Assembly (NCBI GenBank): GCA_965229335.1
Contig: OZ245874.1
Span: 2,294,001 to 2,358,000, forward strand
Length of the DNA stretch: 64,000 bases
DNA from: JAFKFH01 sp017307375
GTDB taxonomy: Bacteria; Pseudomonadota; Alphaproteobacteria; Ferrovibrionales; Ferrovibrionaceae
Direction: 5' to 3'
The notes under the pieces were generated by a model, which was not told the DNA's origin, ran no database searches, and worked only from the letters and a program-made list of their open reading frames with translations. Every line of letters begins with the position of its first letter. Position 1 is the stretch's first letter. This document shows, piece by piece, positions 43,646 through 52,799 of the stretch. A program made the position numbers and the translations under genes.

Positions 43646-44356
43646 TCAGACCATCGCCGGCGCGGCGTCGAGCTTTTCAAGTCCCTGGGCGATCGCGGCG
43701 GCGAGTTGGGCCTGCGGCGCGGCGCGGCTGCGCTCGGCGTCGAACTTGCGGGTCAGGAAATCGCGGGCTTCCCCGGCTGTCCGCACCCGGCCGGTGGCAT
43801 CCTGGAACAGCGTCGGGTTTGCCTTGACCGCACCGGCGACGATCTGGTCGGTCGGCGTGTCGGCCGCGGCGGTCAGCAGCTTGACCGCCCCTTGTGCGCC
43901 GAGCAGATGGGCCATCGCCAGTTCGGCCTGGCTCGGGTCGCGGCCCGTGCCGCGACGCAGCGCCGTGCGGTTTTCCTCGGCATAACGCGCGGTCAGCATC
44001 GCGGCGGTATTGGGATCCTTGCGCAGATCGAGGATGGTCTTTTTCAGGCCGGGATCGCGGACGGTCGGCCTGCCGTCGACGACGGAGACGGCGGCGGCGA
44101 GATCCTCGCGCCCGATCGAGGCGCCGTGGCGGCGCACGAGGTCGAGCCAGGTGCGCTCGACGAACTGAAAGGCGCCGGTCGCCGTGGAGCGCGGGTTCTT
44201 GGCCCCGTTGTCCAGCCGGCTCTCGCCGGCGGCTTTCGACAGGATGGTGGCGAAATCGGCACCCTGTCCCTTCGACGCGCGATGAACCTGCGCACCGAAA
44301 TCGACCATCGCCGTGGCGCTGGCCGCATGCTGGAGGGTGTTGGTGCCGGGTTTCAT
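43646..44356 (-). CDS. Lysozyme-fold transglycosylase-like protein
   Basis: 236 residues without a clear signal peptide. The lytic-transglycosylase-like core is ILSKAAGESRLDNGAKNPRS followed by STATGAFQFVERTWLDLV, with Glu49 as probable catalytic acid in AAGESRLD. Similar alphaproteobacterial proteins are annotated as SLT-domain proteins that cut peptidoglycan to let envelope machines pass. The C-terminal part is helical (ARDFLTRKFDAERSRAAPQA). It follows a 68-residue gene by 13 nt on the same strand. Confidence 0.8.
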   Translation of the reverse strand: MKPGTNTLQHAASATAMVDFGAQVHRASKGQGADFATILSKAAGESRLDNGAKNPRSTATGAFQFVERTWLDLVRRHGASIGREDLAAAVSVVDGRPTVRDPGLKKTILDLRKDPNTAAMLTARYAEENRTALRRGTGRDPSQAELAMAHLLGAQGAVKLLTAAADTPTDQIVAGAVKANPTLFQDATGRVRTAGEARDFLTRKFDAERSRAAPQAQLAAAIAQGLEKLDAAPAMV

Positions 44357-44369
44357 CCGCCGTGACGCC

Positions 44370-44576
44370 TCAGTGAATGATGCGATACTGGCTGCGATCG
44401 GCCAGGACAGAGCACGAGATCGTGCGCCGCTCGCTCGGCTCGGCCACGTCGCGCAATACCGCGTGCGGGATGTTGGCGGGGCCGAGCACGATGGTCTCGA
44501 CCGACCATTGGCGTTCCGGATTGTTGTTCAACCGGTAAACTTGTCCGGGTTCTACCCCGAAATTCACTCTCGCCAT
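44370..44576 (-). CDS. Small hypothetical protein (68 residues)
   Basis: It begins MARVNFGVEPGQVYRLNNNP and looks like a small beta-rich domain (WSVETIVLGPANIPHAVLRD). AGAGGAAA precedes the ATG at good spacing. No signal peptide or family recognised. It is first in a two-gene transcript with the transglycosylase-like gene and divergent from the glucan exporter. The 77 bp between the divergent starts hold the promoters, but no clear elements were identified. Confidence 0.6.
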   Translation of the reverse strand: MARVNFGVEPGQVYRLNNNPERQWSVETIVLGPANIPHAVLRDVAEPSERRTISCSVLADRSQYRIIH

Positions 44577-44653
44577 GGTTTCCTCTTGCCGAAATTAGGC
44601 GAATTGGAGTTTAGGGTGAATGGGTTAAGCAAATCTTGTCCGGGGGGCCGCCG

Positions 44654-46441
44654 ATGAACCTCGCCGCTTTTCGCGTCTACTGGCGCGTCCTGGCCTTGCT
44701 GGGCCCCGAGCGCCGGCTGGTGACCGTGCTGTGCCTCGGCAATGTCGGGGTGGCCGCGCTCGCCTTTCTCGAACCGATGCTGTTCGGCAAGGTGATCGAC
44801 GTCCTGTCCTCGGCCGGCGGCCAGCCGGGCGCGCGCTGGGACGAGACGCTGCGGCTGCTCGGCGCCTGGGCCGGGGTCGGCGTCGTCGGCATCGTCGCCA
44901 CCATCCTGGTGGCGCTGCATTCCGACCGTCTGGCCCATCGCCGGCGGCTCGCGGCCATTGCAGACGGCTTCGACGAAGTCCTCGACCTGCCGTTCGCCTT
45001 CCATTCGGAAACCCATTCGGCGCGCCTTCTGAAGGTACTGCTGCAGGGGGCCGACAACCTGTTCAATCTGTGGCTGTCGTTCTTCCGCGAGCATCTGTCG
45101 ACCTTCATCGGCCTCGTGGTGCTGCTGCCGGCCTCGCTGTTCCTGAACTGGCGTCTGGGTCTGCTGCTGATCGGGCTGATCGTGGTCTTCGCCGTGCTCG
45201 CCTATTTTGTCGTCGGCAAGACCGAAGCGGCCCAGGCCCGGGTCGAGGAGGAGCATTCGGCATTGGCCGGCCGGCTGGGCGACGTGCTCGGCAACGTGCC
45301 GCTGGTGCAATCCTTTGCCCGTCTGGCCGAGGAGCGGCGGGCGCTCGCCATCGCCATCGAGCGGGTCAAGGCGGCGCAATTCCCGGTGCTGGACTGGTGG
45401 GCCACCGTCACCGTGCTGTCGCGGCTGGCCGCGACCGTCACGCTGCTCGCCATCTTCCTGATCGGCGCCTGGGCCAATGCCCATGGCGAGGCGACGGTCG
45501 GCGAGATCGTCACCTTCATGGGCTTTGCCACCATGCTGATCGGCAAGCTCGACGCCGCGATGGGCTTCCTGTCGCGGCTGTCGCTGCAGGCCCAGGCGAT
45601 CCGCGAATTCCTCGAACTGTTCGACCTGCCGTCGACGGTCTCCGACAAGCCCGGCGCGATCGACCTGCCGCCGGTGACCGGCCGGGTCGAATTCGACCAG
45701 GTTTCGTTCTCCTACCCGAACCGCCTGCCGTCGCTGCGCGGCGTTTCCTTCGTCGCCGAACCGGGCACTGTCGTTGCCCTCGTCGGCCCGTCGGGGGCGG
45801 GCAAGACCACGACGATGTCGCTGCTGCACCGCGTGTTCGACCCGACCGAGGGGCATATCCGCATCGACGGCCACGACATCGCCGACGTCACGCTGGCCTC
45901 GCTCCGCCGCAACATCGCGGTGGTGTTCCAGGAGGCGCGCCTGCTGAACCGGACGATCGCCGAGAACCTGATGCTGGCCAAGCCCGACGCGACGCTCGAG
46001 GAGATGGAGGCCGCGGCCAGGCTTGCACGGGTGGACAAGGTGATCGCCAGCCAGCCCAAGGGGTACGACAGCGCCATCGGCGAGCGGGGCGTGCGCCTGT
46101 CGGGCGGCGAGCGCCAGCGGTTGCAGATCGCCCGGGCCGCCCTCAAGGCCGCGCCGATCCTGGTCCTGGACGAGGCGACCTCCGCGCTCGACACCGTCAC
46201 CGAGGCCGAGGTGCAGAGAGCCTTGAACGCCCTGATGAAGGGGCGTACGACCTTCGTCATCGCCCATCGGCTGTCGACGATTCGCCACGCCGACCAGATC
46301 CTGGTGCTCAAGGACGGCGAGATCGTCGAGCACGGCACCTACGACGAATTGCTTGTCCGCGAGGGCCTGTTTGCCGAGCTGGTGGCAACCCAGCGCCTGG
46401 CCCAGGCCGCCGCAGAGGCAGAAAGGACCGAAACCGCATGA
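44654..46441 (+). CDS. ndvA: Cyclic beta-1,2-glucan-type ABC exporter (NdvA/ChvA family)
   Basis: A 595-residue half-transporter. The N-terminal six-helix exporter domain includes the family's LEPMLFGKVIDVL segment near residue 35. The ATPase domain has Walker A GPSGAGKTT, Q-loop VVFQEARLLNRTI, signature LSGGERQRLQIARAAL, Walker B ILVLDEATSALD and switch AHRLSTI. Length equals NdvA (about 590). It would export a glucan to the periplasm for osmotic adaptation. No glucan synthase (ndvB) is in the window. Start at 44654 follows GGGGGG. It is coupled to thyX. Confidence 0.85.
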   Translation: MNLAAFRVYWRVLALLGPERRLVTVLCLGNVGVAALAFLEPMLFGKVIDVLSSAGGQPGARWDETLRLLGAWAGVGVVGIVATILVALHSDRLAHRRRLAAIADGFDEVLDLPFAFHSETHSARLLKVLLQGADNLFNLWLSFFREHLSTFIGLVVLLPASLFLNWRLGLLLIGLIVVFAVLAYFVVGKTEAAQARVEEEHSALAGRLGDVLGNVPLVQSFARLAEERRALAIAIERVKAAQFPVLDWWATVTVLSRLAATVTLLAIFLIGAWANAHGEATVGEIVTFMGFATMLIGKLDAAMGFLSRLSLQAQAIREFLELFDLPSTVSDKPGAIDLPPVTGRVEFDQVSFSYPNRLPSLRGVSFVAEPGTVVALVGPSGAGKTTTMSLLHRVFDPTEGHIRIDGHDIADVTLASLRRNIAVVFQEARLLNRTIAENLMLAKPDATLEEMEAAARLARVDKVIASQPKGYDSAIGERGVRLSGGERQRLQIARAALKAAPILVLDEATSALDTVTEAEVQRALNALMKGRTTFVIAHRLSTIRHADQILVLKDGEIVEHGTYDELLVREGLFAELVATQRLAQAAAEAERTETA

Positions 46442-47376
46442 CCCTGGACGCCGCGGCCCAATCGCAGATCGACGAACAGCGCGGGCAAGCCTTCACCACC
46501 CGGCGCGCCACCGTGCCGGCGCTGGAGGATGTGCTCTACCAGGCGATCCCGGTGCTCGACCGCGGCTTCGTGCGGGTCATCGATTACATGGGCGACGATG
46601 CCGCCGTGGTGCAGGCCGCGCGCGTTTCCTACGGCCGCGGCACCAAGAAGGTTTCGGAAGACCGCGGGCTGATCAACTATCTGATGCGCCATCGCCACTC
46701 GACGCCGTTCGAGATGTGCGAGATCAAGTTCCACGTCAAGCTGCCGATCTTCGTGGCGCGCCAGTGGATCCGTCATCGCACCGCCAACGTCAACGAATAC
46801 TCGGCGCGCTATTCGATCCTCGACCGCGAGTTCTACATGCCGGCGCGCGAGCATCTTGCCGCCCAGTCGGCGAACAACCGCCAGGGGCGCGACGAACCGC
46901 TGACCGGCGAGGAGGCCGAGCGCGTGCTGTTCCTGCTGCGCCGCGATGCCGAGCAGGCCTACAGCTCGTACGAGGAGATGCTGAACGTCGACGAGGCCGG
47001 CCAGCCGCTCGACGCCGACCGCTCGGGCCTGGCGCGCGAGCTGGCGCGGATGAACCTGACCTTGAACTACTACACGCAGTGGTACTGGAAGATCGACCTG
47101 CTCAATCTTCTGAACTTCCTGTCGCTGCGGGCCGATGCCCATGCCCAGTACGAGATCCGCGCCTATGCCGACGCGATGCTCGACGTGACGAAACGCTGGG
47201 TGCCGCTGTCGTTCGAGGCGTTCAGCGAGTACCGCATGCATGGTGCCAGCCTCTCGGCTACCGGCATCAAGGTGGTCCGCCGCCTGCTGGCCGGCGAAAC
47301 CGTCACCCAGCCCGATTCCGGCCTCAGCGCCCGCGAATGGCGCGAACTGATGGGGGTGCTGGGACGCGAGGCGTGA
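46438..47376 (+). CDS. thyX: Flavin-dependent thymidylate synthase
   Basis: A 312-residue enzyme methylating dUMP with methylene-tetrahydrofolate and FADH2. The ThyX motif RHRTANVNEYSARYS matches RHRxxSxNExSxR apart from an Ala in place of the first Ser. HSTPFEMCEIKFHVKLPIFV and NLLNFLSLRAD are family regions. The start overlaps the ndvA stop and the stop overlaps an MFS start, both by 4 bp. ThyX frequently replaces ThyA; none is in the window. Confidence 0.96.
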   Translation: MTLDAAAQSQIDEQRGQAFTTRRATVPALEDVLYQAIPVLDRGFVRVIDYMGDDAAVVQAARVSYGRGTKKVSEDRGLINYLMRHRHSTPFEMCEIKFHVKLPIFVARQWIRHRTANVNEYSARYSILDREFYMPAREHLAAQSANNRQGRDEPLTGEEAERVLFLLRRDAEQAYSSYEEMLNVDEAGQPLDADRSGLARELARMNLTLNYYTQWYWKIDLLNLLNFLSLRADAHAQYEIRAYADAMLDVTKRWVPLSFEAFSEYRMHGASLSATGIKVVRRLLAGETVTQPDSGLSAREWRELMGVLGREA

Positions 47377-48590
47377 CGCCGCCGCCGACCGCCGGTCGCG
47401 CGCTCGTCCCGATCCTGGCCGGCGGTGCCGGCATCGGCATCCTCGCCTCGGCGATCTATGCGCCGTCGCTGCCGTCGATCGTCGCGGGCCTCGGCGTCTC
47501 GGAAGACCGCGTCCAGGCCACCTTCACCGTCTACCTCTTCGCCTTCGCGCTGGGCCAGCTCGTCATCGGACCGCTGGCCGACCGCTACGGTCGCCGCATC
47601 GTGCTGATCGTCGGGCTGGTCGTCACCGCGCTCGCCTCGGTCGTCTGTGCCCTGGCCCCGTCGATCGAGGTGCTGCTGATCGCGCGCATTGTCCAGGCGC
47701 TGGGCAGCTGTGCCGGGCCGGTGGTGGCGCGGGCGATGGTGCGCGATCTCTACGAGGGGCCGCGGCTCACCGCGGCCGTCTCGATCATGGCGATGTCGAT
47801 CGCGCTGGCCCCGGCGGTGGCGCCGGTCATCGGTGGCCAGCTCGAAGTCTGGCTCGGCTGGCGGTCCTGCTTCTGGTTCGTCGGCGGGCTGGCGGCCTTT
47901 CTTGCCGCGATGGTGGTGCTCCGCATCCCCGAGACCGTCCGGCAGAAATCCGCCGGCAACCTGCTGGCCGCCTCGGCCAGCTCGTACTGGCGGCTGGTCA
48001 GGGATCCGGTGTTCATCCTGTTCACGGTGATGACGGCGGGCTCGTCCGGGGTCTTTTATGCCCATACGGCGGGCGGGGCGCCGCTGCTGGTCGGGCAGGG
48101 CGGCATGAACCCCGCGCTGTTCGGCTGGCTGGCGGCGGCGCCGCCGCTGGGTTTCATGACCGGCTCGTTCCTCGTCAACCGCCTGGCCCGGCATGTCCGG
48201 CTGCACCGGCTGATGGGGGTGGGGGCGACCTTCCTGGTGCTGGCGACGTCGGCGATGACGCTCAGCGCCTGGATCCTCGGGGCGATGTCGCCCTGGGCTT
48301 ATTTTCCGCTGATGTATTGCGTCGGTGTCGGCAACGGCCTGACCATGCCCGGTGCCGGGGTGCGCGGCATCAGCCGGCATCCCGGCATCGCGGGTGCCGC
48401 CGCGGCGCTTTCCGGCTTCATCCAAATGAGCGGCGGTTCGATCGGCACGATCGCGGTCATCCTGTTCGCCCAGGGGCACGCGGTCGAGCTGGGCCTGGTG
48501 ATGATGGGGGCGGCCCTTACGGTCTTCTGCGCCTGGGCGCTGGTGGGCCGAGTTCGCGATGGCGAAAACACGTCTCCAGGTGGTCGTTGA
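47373..48590 (+). CDS. MFS drug-efflux transporter, Bcr/CflA type
   Basis: 405 residues, 12 transmembrane segments. The GTG start at 47373 overlaps the thyX stop (GTGA). The motif A loop is GPLADRYGRRIVLIVG. QALGSCAGPVVARAMVRDLY is the Bcr/CflA signature in TM4-5, followed by APAVAPVIGGQLEVWLGWRS. It exports drugs or metabolites against protons. Its final 74 bp overlap the convergent tag gene. Confidence 0.9.
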   Translation: MTPPPTAGRALVPILAGGAGIGILASAIYAPSLPSIVAGLGVSEDRVQATFTVYLFAFALGQLVIGPLADRYGRRIVLIVGLVVTALASVVCALAPSIEVLLIARIVQALGSCAGPVVARAMVRDLYEGPRLTAAVSIMAMSIALAPAVAPVIGGQLEVWLGWRSCFWFVGGLAAFLAAMVVLRIPETVRQKSAGNLLAASASSYWRLVRDPVFILFTVMTAGSSGVFYAHTAGGAPLLVGQGGMNPALFGWLAAAPPLGFMTGSFLVNRLARHVRLHRLMGVGATFLVLATSAMTLSAWILGAMSPWAYFPLMYCVGVGNGLTMPGAGVRGISRHPGIAGAAAALSGFIQMSGGSIGTIAVILFAQGHAVELGLVMMGAALTVFCAWALVGRVRDGENTSPGGR

Positions 48591-49119
48591 CGATGCCGAC
48601 CGCCTGCATGAAGGCATAGGTGATCGTCGGGCCGCAGAAACGGAACCCCTCGGCCTTCAGGGCCTTGGCCATGGCCCGGCTTTCCGCACTTTCGGTCGGC
48701 ACCTCGGCCGTCGTGGCCCAGCGGTTATGCAGCACCTCGCCGCCGGTGAACTGCCAGATGAAGCCCGAGAAGCCGCCTGGGCGCTGCATGATGTCGAGAT
48801 AGGCCCGCGCCCCGTCGATCGTGCCGAGGATCTTGGCCCGGTTGCGCACGATGCCCGCATCCTGCATCAGGGCCTCGACCTTCCCGGGCGTATAGCGGGC
48901 GATCGTCTCGGGGACGAAGCCGTCGAAGGCACGGCGGAAATTCTCGCGCTTGCGCAGGATCGTGATCCACGACAGCCCGGCCTGGAACCCGTCGAGGATC
49001 AGCTTCTCGAACAGCGCGCGGTGGTCACGCTCGGGCACGCCCCATTCGGTGTCGTGGTAGGCGACATAGACCGGATCGCTATTGCCTGGCCAGGTGCAAC
49101 GGGGGCGGTCGTCGATCAT
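48517..49119 (-). CDS. tag: DNA-3-methyladenine glycosylase I
   Basis: A 200-residue base-excision repair enzyme. The zinc ligands are at the ends: Cys8 (PRCTWPG) and His22 (AYHDTEWGVPE) near the N-terminus, His and Cys in NDHLETC near the C-terminus. LDGFQAGLSWITILRKREN is the base-binding region. ATG at 49119 follows GGAGG. It is about 13 residues longer than E. coli Tag because of a basic proline-rich tail (RELGPPAPRRRRP) encoded in the overlap with the MFS gene. Confidence 0.95.
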   Translation of the reverse strand: MIDDRPRCTWPGNSDPVYVAYHDTEWGVPERDHRALFEKLILDGFQAGLSWITILRKRENFRRAFDGFVPETIARYTPGKVEALMQDAGIVRNRAKILGTIDGARAYLDIMQRPGGFSGFIWQFTGGEVLHNRWATTAEVPTESAESRAMAKALKAEGFRFCGPTITYAFMQAVGIVNDHLETCFRHRELGPPAPRRRRP

Positions 49120-49292
49120 CGGGTTCCTCCGGGCGTTTGCCCGGAATGTGCATGAAATGTTCTTGTTTTTCCAGGGTGAAGAGCCTCGTGCCGGGCTGCG
49201 CGCAAACCATTCCTCGCTATTGGGCGGTCGAGCGCCCATGATCGCGCCAAAACGGGGGGAGGCATTCACGACCGCTTGGCGGCAGGAGACTC

Positions 49293-50105
49293 ATGCGCAT
49301 TCGTATTGGCTACAACCTCGGCTACAAGTTTCCCCAGCCGACCCCGATGATCCTGATGCTGAACGTGCATTTTTCGCGCGTATCGGACCTCGAAAGCCCC
49401 GACCACCTGGTTACCAGCCCGGCAGTTCGCATCGACGGCTACCGCGACAGCTTCGGCAACTGGTGCAACCGGCTGGTGGCGCCCGCGGGGACCTTCCATC
49501 TCGGCGCGTCGGCGATCATCCGCGACAACGGCCAGTCGGATCCGGCGGAACTCGCCGCAATCCAGCACAAGGTCGAGGACCTGCCGGCCGACGCCCTGCT
49601 GTTCCTGCTGGGCAGCCGCTATTGCGAAACCGACCGGCTATCCGAGACCGCCTGGCAACTGTTTGGCAAGACACCCGAAGGCTGGCCGCGGGTTCAGGCG
49701 GTGTGCGACTTTGTCCATAACCACATCACCTTCGGCTACGAACATTCGCGGGCCACCCGCACGGCGGCCGAAGCCTACCAGGAGAAGCGTGGCGTCTGCC
49801 GCGATTTTGCCCATCTGGCCATCGCCTTCTGCCGCTGCCTCAATATCCCGACGCGCTACTGTACCGGCTACATCAGCGATATCGGCCTGCCGCCGCCCTA
49901 CGAGGCGATGGATTTCGCGGCATGGATGGAAGTCTATCTCGGCGGCCGCTGGCACGTCTTCGACCCGCGCAACAATGCGCCGCGTTTCGGTCGGATCCTG
50001 ATCGCGCGGGGGCGCGACGCCGCCGACGTGCCGCTGACCTACACCTTCGGGCCCAACACCCTGACCAGTTTCCACGTGGTCACCGACGAAATCCCCGCCG
50101 GCTGA
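49293..50105 (+). CDS. Transglutaminase-like family protein with altered catalytic triad
   Basis: 270 residues. The N-terminal Bact_transglu_N-like domain (to about 110) precedes a transglutaminase core: nucleophile Cys169 in EKRGVCRDFAHLAIAFCR, and DFAAWMEVYLGGRWHVFDPR with Asp224. The usual HAW element is AAW here (Ala209-Ala210-Trp211), so the catalytic His seems missing. A tail with RILIARGRDAADVPLTYTFG matches a subfamily common in alphaproteobacteria. GGAG precedes the ATG at 49293. Likely a cysteine peptidase-like or non-catalytic protein, in the cytoplasm (no signal peptide). Confidence 0.85.
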   Translation: MRIRIGYNLGYKFPQPTPMILMLNVHFSRVSDLESPDHLVTSPAVRIDGYRDSFGNWCNRLVAPAGTFHLGASAIIRDNGQSDPAELAAIQHKVEDLPADALLFLLGSRYCETDRLSETAWQLFGKTPEGWPRVQAVCDFVHNHITFGYEHSRATRTAAEAYQEKRGVCRDFAHLAIAFCRCLNIPTRYCTGYISDIGLPPPYEAMDFAAWMEVYLGGRWHVFDPRNNAPRFGRILIARGRDAADVPLTYTFGPNTLTSFHVVTDEIPAG

Positions 50106-50961
50106 CGTCCGGCAGCAGCAGGGCGCAGCCAGCCGCCGCGAGCACCAGCAGGAAGCCGGCGATGTCGGTGGCCGTCGGCCGGTCGCCCAGCACCAGCAGC
50201 GAACCGGCCACCCCGATCACCGGCGCCAGCAGGACGCCGAGCGAGGCGGTGGTCGGCGTCAGCCGGCCGACGATCTCGAACCAGATGACATAGGCGAGCG
50301 TCATGCCGAAGACGACGTTGTAGGCAGCGCCGAGCAGCGCCGGCCAATGCAGCGGCCAAAGATGGGGCGCCGGCTCGAACAGCAACAGGCCGACTGCCAC
50401 CGCCGCGGTGCCGACCGCGAATTGCCAGAAGGTCAGGTTGACCGGGTCGCCGTGCAGCCCGGCCCATTTCACATAGACCGTGCCGGCCGCCCAGGTGACC
50501 GCCGCGGCCAGGGCGTAGAGCATGCCGATCGGGATGCCCGTCGTCACGAACGGCACGATCAGCGCGGCAAGCCCGGCGGCGCCGAGGCCGAGGCCGAGCA
50601 GCTTGGGCAGGTTCAGGCGGTCGCCCAGGGCCAGCCGCGAGAACAGCGCCGCCCAGATCGGCATCGTGTAGGCGATGACCGCGACGCGCGACGTGGCGGC
50701 GCCCAGCTGGGCAAAGGCCGCGAACAGGTTGAAACCCGCGATGTTGAGCAGGCCCGCGACGGCGAGATGGCCGGCCGCCCGGCCCCGCGGCAGGGTGATC
50801 GGCGTGCCGCGGATGGCGGCGAGCCCGGCCAGCGCGGCGGTGCCGAGCGCCAGTCCCAGCAGGCGGAAGGCCCAGGGCGTGATCTCGCCCAGCGCCAGCT
50901 TGCCGGCGGGCCAGTTGCATCCCCAGAGGATGCCGACCAGCACCACCAGCGCGCGGGTCAT
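50080..50961 (-). CDS. EamA/DMT-family transporter
   Basis: 293 residues, ten transmembrane helices in two EamA repeats: the first begins VVLVGILWGCNWPAGKLAL, the second GMLYALAAAVTWAAGTVYVK. It probably moves an amino acid, nucleobase or other small metabolite. It starts 7 nt after the ArnC-ArnA fusion gene ends and so belongs to the aminoarabinose-type operon as its last gene. It is distinct from the four-helix SMR carrier in the same operon. The end overlaps the transglutaminase gene by 26 bp. Confidence 0.88.
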   Translation of the reverse strand: MTRALVVLVGILWGCNWPAGKLALGEITPWAFRLLGLALGTAALAGLAAIRGTPITLPRGRAAGHLAVAGLLNIAGFNLFAAFAQLGAATSRVAVIAYTMPIWAALFSRLALGDRLNLPKLLGLGLGAAGLAALIVPFVTTGIPIGMLYALAAAVTWAAGTVYVKWAGLHGDPVNLTFWQFAVGTAAVAVGLLLFEPAPHLWPLHWPALLGAAYNVVFGMTLAYVIWFEIVGRLTPTTASLGVLLAPVIGVAGSLLVLGDRPTATDIAGFLLVLAAAGCALLLPDVSRRGFRR

Positions 50962-50968
50962 CCGGCGG

Positions 50969-52795
50969 TCAGCCGGCCAGCCGGTCGCCGGGCTGCAGCC
51001 CCTCGATCCCCTCGGCCTCGATCAGCGTCACCGCGCCGCTGCCGCAGGCCACGACCATCGGGTCGAGCGCGAGGACCGTGCCGGCCTCGCCGGTCTGTCC
51101 TTCGATCACGCCGGTCTGCCACACGGTCACCCGGCGGCCGTCGGCACGGTCGCTGAAGGCGCCGGGATAGGGCCGGGTCACGGCGCGCACGAGATCGTGC
51201 ACGGCGCGGGCCGGCTTGCGCCAGTCGATGCGGCCGTCCTCGGGCTTGCGCCCGGGCATCACGGTTGCGGCCGCGTCGTCCTGCGGGATGCGCGGGGCCG
51301 TGCCCGCCTGCAGTTCGGCGATGCGGCGCTCGATCACCCGGCCGGCGGCCGCGGTGATGCGGGCCATCACCGCGGCCGCGGTATCGTCGGGGCCGATCGC
51401 CACGGTTTCCTGGTCGACGATGTCGCCGGCATCGGCGCGGCCGGTCATGTGGTGCAGGGTGATGCCGGTCTCGGTCTCGCCCGACAGGATCGCCCAGTTG
51501 ACCGGGGCACGGCCGCGATATTTCGGCAGCAGCGAGCCGTGCAGGTTGACCGCCGCCTTGATCGCGCGGGCCAGCACGGCCTTCGGGATCATCCGCCGGT
51601 AATAGGCCGAGACGATCAGTTCGGGCCGGGCACCGCCCAGCGCGGCATCGAAGTCTTCCAGCGTGATGGCGTCGCCCTTGACGACCTTGATGCCGGCCTC
51701 CTGGGCCCGTTGGGCGACCGACCGGAACCATTTGACCTCGCCCGGGTCGTCCTCGTGCGTGAAGACGCAGGCAATGCGCTCGCCCCGCGCGATCAGCCGG
51801 TCGAGCACTTCGTAGCCGACGTCGGAATAGGCAAACAGCGCGATGCCGCCGTCGGACGGATTGCCGCGCGCCACCGAGCGCACGATGTAGCCGGGCCGGC
51901 GCCGCACCTCCTGGAAGATGCGGCCGACATATTCGCCGATGATGCCGAGCCCGGTGATGACCACGCCGAGCAGCAGGAACAGGATGCCGAACAGGGTGAA
52001 GACGCCCTCGGCCTCCGGCCCGACGATCAGCCGGCGCAGGGCGAGGTAGACCACCAGCAGCGTCGACAGCACCGACACGACCATGCCGGTGATCGTGAAC
52101 ATCTGCAGCGGGACCAGGCTGAAGCCGGTCATCAGGTCGAAGTTCAGGCGGATCAGCTTGTAGAGATTGTACTTGGACTCGCCGGCCGCGCGCGCCGCAT
52201 GTTCGACCTCGACTTCGGTCGGGTTGGCGGCAAAATACTGGGCGAGGGCAGGGATATAGGTCGAGCCTTCGCGGGCGGCGACGATCTCGCGCACGATCTC
52301 GCGCCGGTAGGCGCGCAGCATGCAGCCGTGGTCGCGCATCTCGATATGGGTGATGCGGGCACGGATGAAATTGATCGCCTTGGATGCCCAATGGCGCCAG
52401 GTGGTGTCCTGGCGCGCCCGGCGATACGAGCCGACGACGTCGTGCCCGGCCTCGACGGCGGCGAGCAGCTTGGGAATTTCCTCCGGCGGGTTCTGCAGGT
52501 CGGCGTCGAGCGTCAGGACGACCTCGCCCCGCGCCTCGGCAAAGCCGGCCATGATCGCGGCATGCTGGCCGAAATTGCGATGCATCTCGACGACGACGAC
52601 GGCGTCCGGCCGCTCCTCGTGCAGCCGCTTGAGAATGGCGCCCGAGCGGTCGCGGCTGCCGTCGTTGCAGAACACGACCTCGTAGGGGCGGCGCAGGCCA
52701 TCCAGCACCGGCATCAGCCGGCGCGACAGATGCTCGAGATTCTCGGCCTCGTTATAGACCGGGATGACGACGCTGAGCCAGGGCGCGGCGGTCAT
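50969..52795 (-). CDS. Fused ArnC-like undecaprenyl-phosphate glycosyltransferase and ArnA-type formyltransferase
   Basis: 608 residues in one frame. 1-235: GT2 domain (LSVVIPVYNEAENLEHLSRR, DxD in LTLDADLQNPPEE). 230-295: two membrane helices. 317-608: formyltransferase opening IALFAYSDVGYEVLDRLI, with Asn417 and His419 in VNLHGSLLPKYRGRAPVNW and Asp455 in GRADAGDIV. The Asn-to-Asp spacing of 38 equals ArnA N102-D140, so the triad is complete. In enterobacteria these are separate proteins and ArnA carries a second, decarboxylase, half that is absent here. The protein would formylate UDP-Ara4N and transfer it to undecaprenyl phosphate. Confidence 0.92.
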   Translation of the reverse strand: MTAAPWLSVVIPVYNEAENLEHLSRRLMPVLDGLRRPYEVVFCNDGSRDRSGAILKRLHEERPDAVVVVEMHRNFGQHAAIMAGFAEARGEVVLTLDADLQNPPEEIPKLLAAVEAGHDVVGSYRRARQDTTWRHWASKAINFIRARITHIEMRDHGCMLRAYRREIVREIVAAREGSTYIPALAQYFAANPTEVEVEHAARAAGESKYNLYKLIRLNFDLMTGFSLVPLQMFTITGMVVSVLSTLLVVYLALRRLIVGPEAEGVFTLFGILFLLLGVVITGLGIIGEYVGRIFQEVRRRPGYIVRSVARGNPSDGGIALFAYSDVGYEVLDRLIARGERIACVFTHEDDPGEVKWFRSVAQRAQEAGIKVVKGDAITLEDFDAALGGARPELIVSAYYRRMIPKAVLARAIKAAVNLHGSLLPKYRGRAPVNWAILSGETETGITLHHMTGRADAGDIVDQETVAIGPDDTAAAVMARITAAAGRVIERRIAELQAGTAPRIPQDDAAATVMPGRKPEDGRIDWRKPARAVHDLVRAVTRPYPGAFSDRADGRRVTVWQTGVIEGQTGEAGTVLALDPMVVACGSGAVTLIEAEGIEGLQPGDRLAG

Positions 52796-52799
52796 CGGC

